DNA of 64,000 nt from Fusobacterium ulcerans (lineage in GTDB: Bacteria; Fusobacteriota; Fusobacteriia; Fusobacteriales; Fusobacteriaceae). Position numbers and translations under genes: made by a program. Positions 41,520 to 49,812 of this stretch are shown piece by piece. The first letter of the stretch is position 1. Each line of letters opens with the position of its first letter. The stretch covers positions 3,364,282 to 3,428,281 of the forward strand of contig NZ_CP028105.1 of NCBI RefSeq assembly GCF_003019675.1, in the 5' to 3' direction. The notes below the pieces were generated by a model. The model was given only the letters and a program-made list of their open reading frames with translations, was not told the DNA's origin and searched no databases.

Positions 41520-42953
41520 TTAAAAATAATAATTATTAATATCTTTAGCAGTTATCATTATTGTTTTTCCACTAGCATTTTTCCCAACATTTTTTATATA
41601 TTTATAAAACTCTTGACTTTCTAATATTTGTTGTGCTAATTTTAATGGTAAATTTGATTTAGCTATAATATAAATTCCTGAATAAGGTATATAAGTATCA
41701 TTTAAAATATAAGTTTCAACTCTATTTGTTATTAAAGTTGAAAGTATTAATTTATCCGTATTTAAATATTGCAGTGCTTGGCTTCTTCCATATTCAAACC
41801 ACTTTGCTGACCTATCAGCATCTCTTTCCATTAATGCTTCATAATGATGTAATAAATAGTTTTTAGCTTCTGGAAATAATGTCCCAAATTCTTCTTCAGA
41901 AAATTTATATAATTTATCTTCAATATATTTATAAGGGAAAATTATAAGCTCATTTTTTCCTTTTTTCATTCCAGATGGGCTTGCTCCTCGCTTTAATATT
42001 TCTCTTTCTATTTTCATTCCATTTTTATAAACATAAATTTCATCTTCTTTGTAATCATTTATAACAAAAGATTTATTACTTAAAGTTGCTACTCCCATAG
42101 AAACTTTAAAATAATCCCCAAATTTTTTTAAATTATCTTTAAGTAAATCGTTTTTTTCTTCTACAAATATCCATTTTTTATTTAAATTTTCTTTTAATAT
42201 TTTTATTTGATTTTTATTTTCATAATCAAAATATAACATAGATTTTTTCTTTTTTCTCTTGTCACAAATTAGAATTGCTGATGTGGTAGAAACATTTTTA
42301 AAAATTTTATGAGATTTATAGTCAACAATTTTACTGAGTGAAGGCAATATTATTTTTCTTAATTCTTCCCCAAATTCATTTTTAAAAATACTATTTGGAA
42401 TTAAATATACAAACTTTCCAAAACTAGATAAACAGTTTAAACTTTCTTCTATAAATGCATAATAATAATCAAACTTTCCTTTTTTACATGAAGTATATTT
42501 CTCTTTTAATTCTTTTCTAATAGTATCATTTATATCCTTATAAGAAATATATGGTGGATTTCCAATAATATAGTCAAATTTTTTATCCCATTCTTTTTTT
42601 AATGCATTTTCATTAAATACTTTCCAGTTGACATTTCTAATCCCATAAGTTCCTGCTATCATATCTAAATTTTTTAAACAAGTTGAATAATGTTCCTTAT
42701 CAAGCTCAATCCCATAAATATCATTTTCTAGACCAAATTTTATTTCATCCAAAGTTTTCATTTTCAATAAACTATTTATATATTTATTAACTATTACTTT
42801 TAAAATTTCGCCATCTCCACATGAATTTTCAAGTATTTTTTTTCCAAATAAATTTTTTTTATACCCTGCATATTCTAGAAGTTTATTTGCATATTTTTCT
42901 GGTGTAAATATTTGGCATTTATTTAGTACTGATTCTTGCTCTACCATCCCCAT
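41520..42953 (-). CDS. Adenine-specific DNA methylase (Eco57I/type II N6-like)
   Basis: 477 residues: SAM motif I ILENSCGDGE (41-50), catalytic motif IV NPPY (132-135) in DYIIGNPPYISYKD, and FGKFVYLIPNSIF. The second half (about 250-477) is a target-recognition-type region (KRGASPSGMKKGKNELIIFPYKY is the typical start). No nuclease domain is fused. It is the first gene of a four-gene operon with a kinase-like ATPase, receiver and HNH nuclease, and may mark self DNA. Confidence 0.9.
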   Translation of the reverse strand: MGMVEQESVLNKCQIFTPEKYANKLLEYAGYKKNLFGKKILENSCGDGEILKVIVNKYINSLLKMKTLDEIKFGLENDIYGIELDKEHYSTCLKNLDMIAGTYGIRNVNWKVFNENALKKEWDKKFDYIIGNPPYISYKDINDTIRKELKEKYTSCKKGKFDYYYAFIEESLNCLSSFGKFVYLIPNSIFKNEFGEELRKIILPSLSKIVDYKSHKIFKNVSTTSAILICDKRKKKKSMLYFDYENKNQIKILKENLNKKWIFVEEKNDLLKDNLKKFGDYFKVSMGVATLSNKSFVINDYKEDEIYVYKNGMKIEREILKRGASPSGMKKGKNELIIFPYKYIEDKLYKFSEEEFGTLFPEAKNYLLHHYEALMERDADRSAKWFEYGRSQALQYLNTDKLILSTLITNRVETYILNDTYIPYSGIYIIAKSNLPLKLAQQILESQEFYKYIKNVGKNASGKTIMITAKDINNYYF

Positions 42954-42990
42954 TTTATACTCCTACCTTTAATAAATTTCTTTCTTCTAG

Positions 42991-43019
42991 ATTATACTAT
43001 AATTTTCTTGTTTCGTCTA
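42991..43019 (-). promoter_or_regulatory. Promoter of the methylase operon
   Basis: Minus strand TAGACG (43019-43014), 17 bp, TATAAT (42996-42991), 38 bp before the methylase ATG with its TAGGAG site. Confidence 0.5.
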
Positions 43020-43072
43020 TAGCACCAATAAAATTAAATTTAATAATTAAATATAATTTTATTAACAATTTT

Positions 43073-43267
43073 TTAGCTACAAACTTTACAAGGTTGTCTT
43101 CCTCCAACTTTAGAAATATCAATTTCTATGATTTGTTTGCTCCTAGCTAAAGTCCTACAATTTTTTGTAGAATGATATTTTTTTCCTTTAGGAGTTATAT
43201 ACACTAATTGCCCTGCTATGCTTATAGTTGTAAAAAGTATAAAAAGAAATATTATAATTTTTTTCAT
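43073..43267 (-). CDS. Small secreted protein with Cys/His motif
   Basis: 64 residues: signal peptide KKIIIFLFILFTTISIAG, then a short mature part with Tyr-His, Cys and a C-terminal Cys pair (KKYHSTKNCRTLA, RQPCKVC). Similar HxxxxC...CxxC tails occur at the ends of some secreted nucleases and lipoproteins. Function unknown. Probably periplasmic, encoded just after a lipoprotein gene (20 bp). Confidence 0.55.
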   Translation of the reverse strand: MKKIIIFLFILFTTISIAGQLVYITPKGKKYHSTKNCRTLARSKQIIEIDISKVGGRQPCKVCS

Positions 43268-43287
43268 AGCTACTTCCCCTAGACTTT

Positions 43288-44493
43288 TTATTCTCTTATA
43301 TTATCAACTATTCTAACAACCACAAAACTCTCTATTTCATTAATCTCCAACTCAAATCCAAAATTTTCTATTTCAACATAAGTATTGCATCCTTTTTCCC
43401 AATTAGCTTTATCATAAAATCCTAATTTATCCATAAGATTTTTAAATGTACTTTCAGAAATTTTTATCCCAGATGAAGCTATTACTTTTTCAACTATTGC
43501 TAAATACTCTTTTTTTAATTTTTCAGAATTTTCTATCTGAGCTCCAACTATAGATAAATTTGTAAGTTTATTACTTTTCTTATTCCAAGAATTGAATATG
43601 CCAATATTTTCAGTTAAATATAAATTTTGATTAAAATAAGTTCCCTTATCTTCTTTTTCTACATATATAATTTTTTCACTGCTAAAATATTTAGATATAT
43701 TTTTTCCCCATTGTTTTCTTGTAAGTTTAAATTTAGGTTTATTATAATATAAATTTTCTAATTTTTTTGAAAGATTACTTCCTTCTTTTATCTCATTATT
43801 TAAAATTATATTTTCCATTTCTTTGTTTTCATTTTCAGTTAAAGCACTATTTGCTGAATAAAAACTTATTTCTTTTATTTTATCATTTTCAGAGGTAAGA
43901 TATAGAGTTCCAAGTGTTTGATGACTATTATTTAATAAAATATATGAATTCATACTATCTTTACTAAAATAAGGTTCTCCATTCTTATTTATAAAACCTT
44001 TTATACTACTACCAATTTCAATTGGAATTATATTCTTATATTCTATAAAGCCTAACCTTCCTATAAAATCTGGTTTAATAGTCATAATTTCATATTCTAA
44101 TTGATATTTAAAATCCATTACTTCTATTTCTTTATCACCAACTTTTCTTATATCATAAATAGCAATTCCACTTTTATCTAATGTACTAGAAGTAAGACTT
44201 GAAGATATTGGAAGTACAAATATAGCAAAATGATTTTCCTTATTAGGATATATTTCCATCAAATCTTTAAATACAGCTTTTAACTCTTCAATTGTTGGAA
44301 TTCTTTTAATTTCAGATTCAGAATTTATATCTACCAAATTCACTTTAACAATATTTTGTACTTTTGGTCCATTATCATAAATATTCTTATACAAATATGG
44401 TATTAACTTAACAGGTTCTTCTTTCTTCTCTTTACTCCCTCCACATCCTAAAATACTAAATAATAAAAATAATAAAATTGCTAATTTTTTCAT
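43288..44493 (-). CDS. Putative lipoprotein of unknown function
   Basis: 401 residues with a lipoprotein signal (AILLFLLFSILGCGG, lipobox LGC) followed by a Lys/Glu linker. The body has mixed alpha/beta segments with no recognised domain. It lies between the repressor genes and the small secreted protein on the lysogeny side of the prophage. An expressed envelope protein here could alter surface or superinfection properties, but that is only inference. Codon and base composition is like the A/T-rich cassette beside it. Confidence 0.6.
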   Translation of the reverse strand: MKKLAILLFLLFSILGCGGSKEKKEEPVKLIPYLYKNIYDNGPKVQNIVKVNLVDINSESEIKRIPTIEELKAVFKDLMEIYPNKENHFAIFVLPISSSLTSSTLDKSGIAIYDIRKVGDKEIEVMDFKYQLEYEIMTIKPDFIGRLGFIEYKNIIPIEIGSSIKGFINKNGEPYFSKDSMNSYILLNNSHQTLGTLYLTSENDKIKEISFYSANSALTENENKEMENIILNNEIKEGSNLSKKLENLYYNKPKFKLTRKQWGKNISKYFSSEKIIYVEKEDKGTYFNQNLYLTENIGIFNSWNKKSNKLTNLSIVGAQIENSEKLKKEYLAIVEKVIASSGIKISESTFKNLMDKLGFYDKANWEKGCNTYVEIENFGFELEINEIESFVVVRIVDNIRE

Positions 44494-44554
44494 AAAATCC
44501 TCCCAGATTATTTTTATTTTCTCTTTAATAAAGAGATTTTAATTTTTTTTGCAT

Positions 44555-44977
44555 TTATTTTGCTATTGATAAAGTTCCTTTGTATAATCCAACTATTGTG
44601 AAGTCATCTGAAGCTTTTATTTCAATGTCATCATAATAACTATTGTCACTTCTCAATACCATTTCTCCTTCCTTCTCACAAAGTCTTTTTAAATAGGCAC
44701 ACCCATTCAACATAAATGCACCTATCTTTCCAAAAGGAATATCATCACACTTTTTAATAAAGACTATAGCTCCATCTAAAATAGTATCTTCCATACTATC
44801 TCCTTTTACAACCACTCCAAATACATCTCCAGTAAAAACATCATTAAAATTTACAACAGATATATAATTTTCAATTTCATTTTCATAAGAACCATAGCCT
44901 GCACTTATACTTTTGTAAATTGGAATATCTTTAAATTTACAATCAGTTGCTATATTTGATTTTATTTCTCTTCCCAT
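44555..44977 (-). CDS. S24-type peptidase/repressor C-domain without DNA-binding domain
   Basis: 140 residues, paralogous to the C-terminal part of the adjacent CI-like repressor: the linker with Ala26-Gly27 (SISAGYGSYE), Ser61 (VKGDSMEDTI) and Lys97 (CAYLKR), the catalytic dyad, all kept. The N-terminal helix-turn-helix is absent, and the gene starts in the linker region with its own ATG. It could mix with the full repressor through the shared dimerisation domain. It lies 19 bp downstream of the repressor, likely co-transcribed. Confidence 0.8.
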   Translation of the reverse strand: MGREIKSNIATDCKFKDIPIYKSISAGYGSYENEIENYISVVNFNDVFTGDVFGVVVKGDSMEDTILDGAIVFIKKCDDIPFGKIGAFMLNGCAYLKRLCEKEGEMVLRSDNSYYDDIEIKASDDFTIVGLYKGTLSIAK

Positions 44978-44996
44978 GTTTATTATTTGTTCCCCT

Positions 44997-45671
44997 TTAT
45001 TCTTCTCTTATGAATGATCCAATGTATTTCCCAACTACAATGAAATCATCACCAGCTTTTATTTCTATATCTCTATATTCCCTATTATCACTTCTTAAAA
45101 ATACCCCATGTTCATCTTCAAAATATCTCTTCAAATAAGCATTATTATTAACTATAAAAGCTCCAATCTTTTTATTTTGAATCTCTGCATCTTTCTTTAT
45201 AAATACAATAGATTTATCTTCTATAGTATTTTCCATAGAGTCACCATGTACCTGAACAGCAAAAATATCTCCTGTAAATGTTCCTTGGTAATTTGGAAGT
45301 GAAATATAATCTAAAATATCACTTTCAGCAGCTCCATACCCTGCACTGATATTTTCATAAACAGGAACTCTCTTAAAATTAAATGCTATCTCTGCATTAG
45401 GAACTATTTTTTCGTCTTCATCTAAATATCCAACTATTTTATAAAATTCTTTATAATCTACATTTAAAGCTTTTGCTAATTTTTTTAAGTGGAATGGATT
45501 TACTTTTTTAGCTTTACCATTAATTATTTCATTCAAACTTCTAACATTAACTCCACTTTTCATAGCTAACTGATTAAATCCATAATTTTTTTTATTTCTT
45601 AATTCTTCAATATAATCTCCAAGTTTTTTTCTTAATTCTTCTTTTATTTCAACACTAACATTTTCAGTCAT
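44997..45671 (-). CDS. CI-like phage repressor (HTH plus S24 peptidase)
   Basis: 224 residues: XRE helix-turn-helix (about 15-72, FNQLAMKSGVNVRSLNEIIN), linker with the Ala110-Gly111 cleavage-type site, and a LexA/S24 domain with catalytic Ser145 (VHGDSMENTI) and Lys181 (AYLKRY). It maintains lysogeny by binding operators between itself and cro. RecA-stimulated self-cleavage would link induction to DNA damage. Confidence 0.92.
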   Translation of the reverse strand: MTENVSVEIKEELRKKLGDYIEELRNKKNYGFNQLAMKSGVNVRSLNEIINGKAKKVNPFHLKKLAKALNVDYKEFYKIVGYLDEDEKIVPNAEIAFNFKRVPVYENISAGYGAAESDILDYISLPNYQGTFTGDIFAVQVHGDSMENTIEDKSIVFIKKDAEIQNKKIGAFIVNNNAYLKRYFEDEHGVFLRSDNREYRDIEIKAGDDFIVVGKYIGSFIREE

Positions 45672-45828
45672 AATTCCCCCCTTTCAAAACTATTTTACCC
45701 TTTATATTTCCATATGTAAAACAACTTTTAATTTTTCTATTTACATATTGAATTTTTTATGTTATATTTACATTATGAAATATTTACAAAACGAAATAAA
45801 ATTATAAATTGAAATAGGAGGTTATTTT
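45672..45828. promoter_or_regulatory. CI/Cro genetic switch with divergent promoters
   Basis: Rightward promoter: TTTACA (45740-45745), 17 bp, TATATT (45763-45768). Leftward promoter: TTTACA (complement of 45715-45720), 17 bp, TAAAAT. Variants of ATATTTACA recur at about 45738-45745, 45764-45772, 45780-45788 and, inverted, 45712-45720, overlapping both -35 boxes. These look like repressor half-sites. Confidence 0.7.
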
Positions 45829-46026
45829 ATGGAAAATTTAACACTAACACAAATTATAAAAATTGAGTGTATAAAACAAAACAAGAAAGTAGAAGATTTA
45901 TGTACTCAAATAGGTTTATCAAGACAACTTATGTGGCATCATGTGAGAAGAAAAAATAATGAAATAATAAACAAAATAGAAACAGCTTTATCTCTACCAA
46001 AAGGAACTTTATTAAATTTATCATGA
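45829..46026 (+). CDS. Cro-like regulator
   Basis: 65 residues with a helix-turn-helix (KVEDLCTQIGLSRQLMWHHV), divergent from the CI-like gene and first in the early operon. It presumably turns off repressor synthesis. Site AATAGGAGGTTATTTT. Confidence 0.8.
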   Translation: MENLTLTQIIKIECIKQNKKVEDLCTQIGLSRQLMWHHVRRKNNEIINKIETALSLPKGTLLNLS

Positions 46027-46060
46027 ATATTTACCTTTGTATTTTTAAAATGGAGGGCTA

Positions 46061-46231
46061 ATGAAAGTTTATTATTTTATTTATGAAAATGGTTCATATA
46101 CTAAAAAATTTATTTCTTCTGATAAAGAAAAACTAGAAGAAAGAAGGATGCAATTATCTAAAATATATGAACCTACAAAAAATGTGAGTAAGCTTATAGA
46201 ACTAGATATTTCTAAAATCAATATTATTTAG
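46061..46231 (+). CDS. Small early protein, unknown
   Basis: 56 residues from ATG 46061 behind TGGAGGGCTA: a beta-like start (KVYYFIYENGSYTKKFISSD) and a helix. Not recognised. Part of the early operon. Confidence 0.55.
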   Translation: MKVYYFIYENGSYTKKFISSDKEKLEERRMQLSKIYEPTKNVSKLIELDISKINII

Positions 46232-46243
46232 CTAGGAGGACAA

Positions 46244-46441
46244 ATGATAAATACTCAGATAAAAGAATTGATCAATCCAAAAGAAGATAAACGACTTGTC
46301 AAAATCATAGTCAAAGGATTTTTAAAATTAATCTATCTAAAAATTATTAAAAGAGAAGATATAACTAAAGAAGCTGTTGATGAAATGATAGATTATTTCA
46401 AAAATGATACTAATTACAAATATAAACAATATATAAAATAA
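46244..46441 (+). CDS. Small early protein, unknown
   Basis: 65 residues, basic, helical (KRLVKIIVKGFLKLIYLKII, DEMIDYFKND). Good site TAGGAGGACAA. Function not recognised. Confidence 0.55.
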   Translation: MINTQIKELINPKEDKRLVKIIVKGFLKLIYLKIIKREDITKEAVDEMIDYFKNDTNYKYKQYIK

Positions 46442-46453
46442 GGAGATTAATTT

Positions 46454-46921
46454 ATGAAAAATTGTAGTGGAATTTCTTCAGACTTAGAAAGAAGCATGAA
46501 TCTTCAGAGCAGAATAATGACTTTTGAGGAATGTTTAAGAAATGCAAAAGTAATAGATGCTCTAGATGATAAGAGAAGAGTAAAAATGTTTAATCTTTTA
46601 GTTTGGAATGATGATATGCAAAGTAATTTTATTTCTAGATTAGATAGAATAATTCTTGAAGCAGAAATTGAAATACTTAAACAAGATATCAGAGAGCTGA
46701 GGAAAAACATGAAAACTTTTACTGAAAAATTTAAAAAAAGTATAAATGTAGTAAAAAATGATGAAATAAAATATGAAGAAATGGATGATAATTTAAGAGA
46801 ATTTCTAATAAATTATGCTGTAGAGTGCAGAGAAAAGCTAAAAATAGAAAATTCTGAAGTAGAAACAAAAATGATACTAGAAAATCTTGAAAAAAGAAAA
46901 CAGAGAGGGTTATATGATTAA
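46454..46921 (+). CDS. Helical early protein, unknown
   Basis: 155 residues, mostly coiled coil (LDRIILEAEIEILKQDIRE, then a helix to ENLEKRKQRGLYD). No domain is recognised. The stop overlaps the ogr-like start by 8 bp. Confidence 0.55.
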   Translation: MKNCSGISSDLERSMNLQSRIMTFEECLRNAKVIDALDDKRRVKMFNLLVWNDDMQSNFISRLDRIILEAEIEILKQDIRELRKNMKTFTEKFKKSINVVKNDEIKYEEMDDNLREFLINYAVECREKLKIENSEVETKMILENLEKRKQRGLYD

Positions 46922-47165
46922 ATGCCCTGAATGTGGAATAAAGCTTTCTCCTTACTGCACAAAAATAAAAACTGGTATTAAAAGAAGATACTATAAATGC
47001 TTTGTATGCTCTCATTCTTTTACCACCAGAGTTACAGAATCTGAAACAATAGAATTAAATCAAAATGAAAAAAAGGCAGACCACAAGATCCACCTACCTT
47101 CGACAAGTAGAGTATATCATGGTCTCCTTAAAAATTTCAAGCTTTTTTTTAAGGAGGTTTTTTAA
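46914..47165 (+). CDS. Ogr/Delta-type zinc-finger late activator
   Basis: 83 residues starting MIKCPECG. Cys4-x2-Cys7 and Cys29-x2-Cys32 (RYYKCFVCSHSFTTRVTE) reproduce the P2 Ogr arrangement (N-terminal CPxC, then YxC and a second Cys followed by F-T and a Glu). Ogr proteins bind TGT-N12-ACA sites and recruit RNA polymerase to late promoters, and such a site lies before the late operon at 38023-38040. ATG 46914 is preferred over an earlier in-frame start because zinc ligands then sit at P2 positions. Confidence 0.78.
   Translation: MIKCPECGIKLSPYCTKIKTGIKRRYYKCFVCSHSFTTRVTESETIELNQNEKKADHKIHLPSTSRVYHGLLKNFKLFFKEVF
47124..47156 (+). promoter_or_regulatory. Hairpin that hides the ribosome site of the 47168 gene
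   Basis: CTCCTTAAAAA (47124-47134) pairs perfectly with TTTTTAAGGAG (47146-47156), which contains the AAGGAGG of the next gene. The stem lies within the last codons of the ogr-like gene, so translation of ogr would open it. Confidence 0.55.
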
Positions 47166-47167
47166 TT

Positions 47168-47311
47168 ATGAGACAAATATACCTAGAACATATAAACTTA
47201 TTTATGCTTTCAATCATTATTGGTGGGACACCTAAAATTTTTATAGGAACAGATGAAGAAATAAAAGAGAAAATAGTTGAATTGAAAGGTGGTGTTCTAA
47301 TTGCTGGATAA
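47168..47311 (+). CDS. Small early protein, unknown
   Basis: 47 residues (MRQIYLEHINLFMLSIIIGG, then TPKIFIGTDEEIKEKIVEL). Its site is occluded by a hairpin unless the upstream gene is translated. Function unknown. Confidence 0.5.
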   Translation: MRQIYLEHINLFMLSIIIGGTPKIFIGTDEEIKEKIVELKGGVLIAG

Positions 47312-47801
47312 ATTAAGAAAATTAAGAGCATTATCACAAGATATGACAACCACTGAAGCTGAAAGGGAATTAGCATATAAAAGGTATCAAGAAATCAAAA
47401 AAAAGTATGCAGTTGATGATAGTGAATTAGAAAAAAAAGAAGAAAGATTTCACATTCGAGTACAAAATATTTTTGAAAAAGATTTACTTAGATATATTCT
47501 TTGGAGTTTTGATTTAACATCATACACAGAAAAGTATTGTTCAAAATTAAAAGTAATTTTTTATACTAAAAAAAGTGTTTATGAAGCTATTCAAGATGAT
47601 TTTAAATTTCATTCTAGAAAAACAAATGCAATTTTAGATGGAGTTTTAACGAAATATCTTCACACACAGATTAAAGAACCTGAACTTGTTGCATCTCCTG
47701 AAACTATAAATAATTTAGATCCAGATATGTTAAAAGCATATTGGAATAATAGCTGGATGAATAATGAAAATTATTCAAAAAAATTTAAAATTGAAGATTA
47801 A
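47301..47801 (+). CDS. DUF2786-like protein
   Basis: 166 residues; TTG start overlapping the preceding gene by 11 bp. The N-terminal KLRKLRALSQDMTTTEAERELA with YQEIKKKYAVDDSELE matches the DUF2786 pattern found in many phage early proteins, followed by a DUF7168-like second half. The role is unknown; usually linked to DNA metabolism genes. Confidence 0.6.
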   Translation: MLDKLRKLRALSQDMTTTEAERELAYKRYQEIKKKYAVDDSELEKKEERFHIRVQNIFEKDLLRYILWSFDLTSYTEKYCSKLKVIFYTKKSVYEAIQDDFKFHSRKTNAILDGVLTKYLHTQIKEPELVASPETINNLDPDMLKAYWNNSWMNNENYSKKFKIED

Positions 47802-47819
47802 AAAATGAGGTGATGGCAA

Positions 47820-48002
47820 ATGTCTAAATTAAAAAAAATTCCTGTGTATTTAGTAAGTAAGAATGGTATTCCTGTCCATATTTCTACAAACAAAGAAGTA
47901 GCAGAAGATATTGTAAAAGAAAATGCAGGACATACATACCAAGTATTATATTTACCACTAACTAAACAATTTATAAAAACTTGTATAGCTACTGCTGAAT
48001 AA
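47820..48002 (+). CDS. Small early protein, unknown
   Basis: 60 residues (KKIPVYLVSKNGIPVHISTN, then a helix and strand). Site GAGGTGATGGCAA. Not recognised. Confidence 0.55.
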   Translation: MSKLKKIPVYLVSKNGIPVHISTNKEVAEDIVKENAGHTYQVLYLPLTKQFIKTCIATAE

Positions 48003-48023
48003 AGAAGTTAGGAGTGATCAAAA

Positions 48024-48902
48024 ATGAGCTACTTTGATAAGAGTATTTTAAAAAAGAAAAAAAAGAATAACTATACAAGTATTTCAAACGACTTTTTGCA
48101 AGATCCTTATATTTCTTTTGAAGCTAAAGGACTAGCTGCTTCTCTTCTTTCAAGACCTGAAGACTGGGAAATTAATGTTTCCGCTTTAATGTCTGAAGGA
48201 AAAATTGGAAGAGATAAAGTTAATAAAATTATTCAGGAGTTAATTAAAGCTGGATATATGTATAAATCCCAAAGTAGAACTTCTGGAAAATTTTCAAGAA
48301 ATATTTTATTTATATCTGATGAAAAAGATTATCTTTTTGAAGAAGTCATAGAAAAAGAGGGAACTTCACCGTTAACTGAAAAAACCGCAACGGTAAAACC
48401 AGTAACTGGTGAACCGTCAACGGAAAATACTGAACAACAAACTAAAGAATATACAAATACTAATATAACAAATACTACTACTACTAAAAAAGAAAAAAGT
48501 AGTAGTAGTCCATATGAATTTTTAGTAATAAAAGAATTCCCTCTTTTGAATGCTGCAACTATAAGCAATATAAAAAGATTTATTCCAGATCTTACAGAGG
48601 ATATATTTAAAAAAGCTTATTCTCTTACAGAGAAAGAAATAACACTGGGAAAAGGAAAAGACTTTAATGCTATTCTCTACAAAGCCTTAAAAGGAGAATG
48701 GTCTTTCACAGAAGAAAAGAAAAAAGAATCCTCTACTGTGAATGAAGAGAATAAAATAAAAAGTAAATTTGAGCAATATGCTGCTATGGTTTCTACTTGT
48801 GGAAATTTCAATTTTGCTTTTGAAGAGTTTAAAAAATCTATTACTAAATATGATAAAAACTTAGCAACTAGCTATCTAGAAAAATTTAAAAAATTGGAGT
48901 GA
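48024..48902 (+). CDS. Phage replication initiator (winged-helix, O/DnaD-like)
   Basis: 292 residues. N-terminal winged helix (NYTSISNDFLQDPYISFEAK, AASLLSRPEDWEINVSALM, IGRDKVNKIIQELIKAGYM), a Thr/Ser-rich linker (about 115-155), then a DnaD-like helical C-terminus. Such proteins bind an origin and load DnaB. A DnaB-type helicase is encoded 1.7 kb downstream. The origin itself may lie inside this gene, in the repeat-rich linker-coding part, but no iterons are clear. Confidence 0.7.
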   Translation: MSYFDKSILKKKKKNNYTSISNDFLQDPYISFEAKGLAASLLSRPEDWEINVSALMSEGKIGRDKVNKIIQELIKAGYMYKSQSRTSGKFSRNILFISDEKDYLFEEVIEKEGTSPLTEKTATVKPVTGEPSTENTEQQTKEYTNTNITNTTTTKKEKSSSSPYEFLVIKEFPLLNAATISNIKRFIPDLTEDIFKKAYSLTEKEITLGKGKDFNAILYKALKGEWSFTEEKKKESSTVNEENKIKSKFEQYAAMVSTCGNFNFAFEEFKKSITKYDKNLATSYLEKFKKLE

Positions 48903-48908
48903 TAAAAT

Positions 48909-49100
48909 ATGGGAATTTTAAAAATAGAAATGCCTCTGGAATGGTGGACTAGAATCAATGAAAAATGCAAAGAACTCAATCTAAATCCTGAAAGTTATAC
49001 AGAAGTAAAAAATTATGGAAAACTGTATTTTGACTTACAAAAACATCAATTTGATAGAAGATTTCCAATTCCAGATCCAAAAGATTATTTGAAAATATAG
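48909..49100 (+). CDS. Small early protein, unknown
   Basis: 63 residues (MPLEWWTRINEKCKELNLNP, YFDLQKHQFDRRFPIPDP). Between replication and partition genes. Not recognised. Confidence 0.5.
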   Translation: MGILKIEMPLEWWTRINEKCKELNLNPESYTEVKNYGKLYFDLQKHQFDRRFPIPDPKDYLKI

Positions 49101-49110
49101 GGGGCATTTT

Positions 49111-49812
49111 ATGGGAAAAATGATAGCATTTAAAAATAATAAAGGTGGAGTAGGTAAAAGTTGGATAACTCTTCAAGTTGGACATGCTCTTGTTATTTTA
49201 TTTGGATATAAAGTATTAATAATAACTTCTGATACTCAGAACAATATTTTACTTTTTGCTGGAATAGATGCCGAGCCTGGAGCAGGATTAGAAAGTTGGG
49301 TAACAAAAGGTGATGGTGACTTAATCAGATTAAGAGAAAATCTTTACTATATCCCTCTTTCTGTAGGAGTGGAAATATCAAAGAAATTTAAATCAAATTT
49401 AAAAAATACTATATCCCAATTAAAGCAAGAATATGACTTTATACTTTTAGATCCTAATCCTACTTTAAGGCTAGATAAAGAGTTCACAGATGAAGCTGAT
49501 TACTTTATTATACCTACTTTTTTAGATCAAGCTACTTCTCAATCTATGCTTAATATTATAAATGATACTGACAAAAGAAAAGTAAAAGCTGTTATTCCAA
49601 ATAGATATACTAATACTAAAAAAGAAAAAGAATATTATAACAATCTAAAAGACATATTTAATTCTTATGATATTTATTTAAGTTTACCTCTTGCTCAAAG
49701 TTCTACAATAGGGAGATTAATAGATAAAGGGAAAACTATATGGGATGTGCATAATCAAGATGTAGCACAATTTAAGCAAATTATAGAAGATGTATTGGAT
49801 GTGATAGTGTGA
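49111..49812 (+). CDS. ParA-family ATPase
   Basis: 233 residues with the deviant Walker A (FKNNKGGVGKSWITLQ), Walker A' region IITSDTQNN, and FILLDPNPTLRLDKEF. ParA proteins move or position plasmid DNA with a DNA-bound partner. The next gene overlaps its stop by 4 bp and probably encodes that partner. An intact partition pair suggests that the phage can exist as a low-copy plasmid or uses it during replication. Confidence 0.85.
   Translation: MGKMIAFKNNKGGVGKSWITLQVGHALVILFGYKVLIITSDTQNNILLFAGIDAEPGAGLESWVTKGDGDLIRLRENLYYIPLSVGVEISKKFKSNLKNTISQLKQEYDFILLDPNPTLRLDKEFTDEADYFIIPTFLDQATSQSMLNIINDTDKRKVKAVIPNRYTNTKKEKEYYNNLKDIFNSYDIYLSLPLAQSSTIGRLIDKGKTIWDVHNQDVAQFKQIIEDVLDVIV

Noticed and set aside
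44515-44545. TCTCTTTA/TAAAGAGA hairpin after the short S24 gene
   Set aside because: On the strand of the S24 gene it is followed by A/T mix without a T-run; the T-run lies on the other strand, where no gene ends. Not listed as a terminator.
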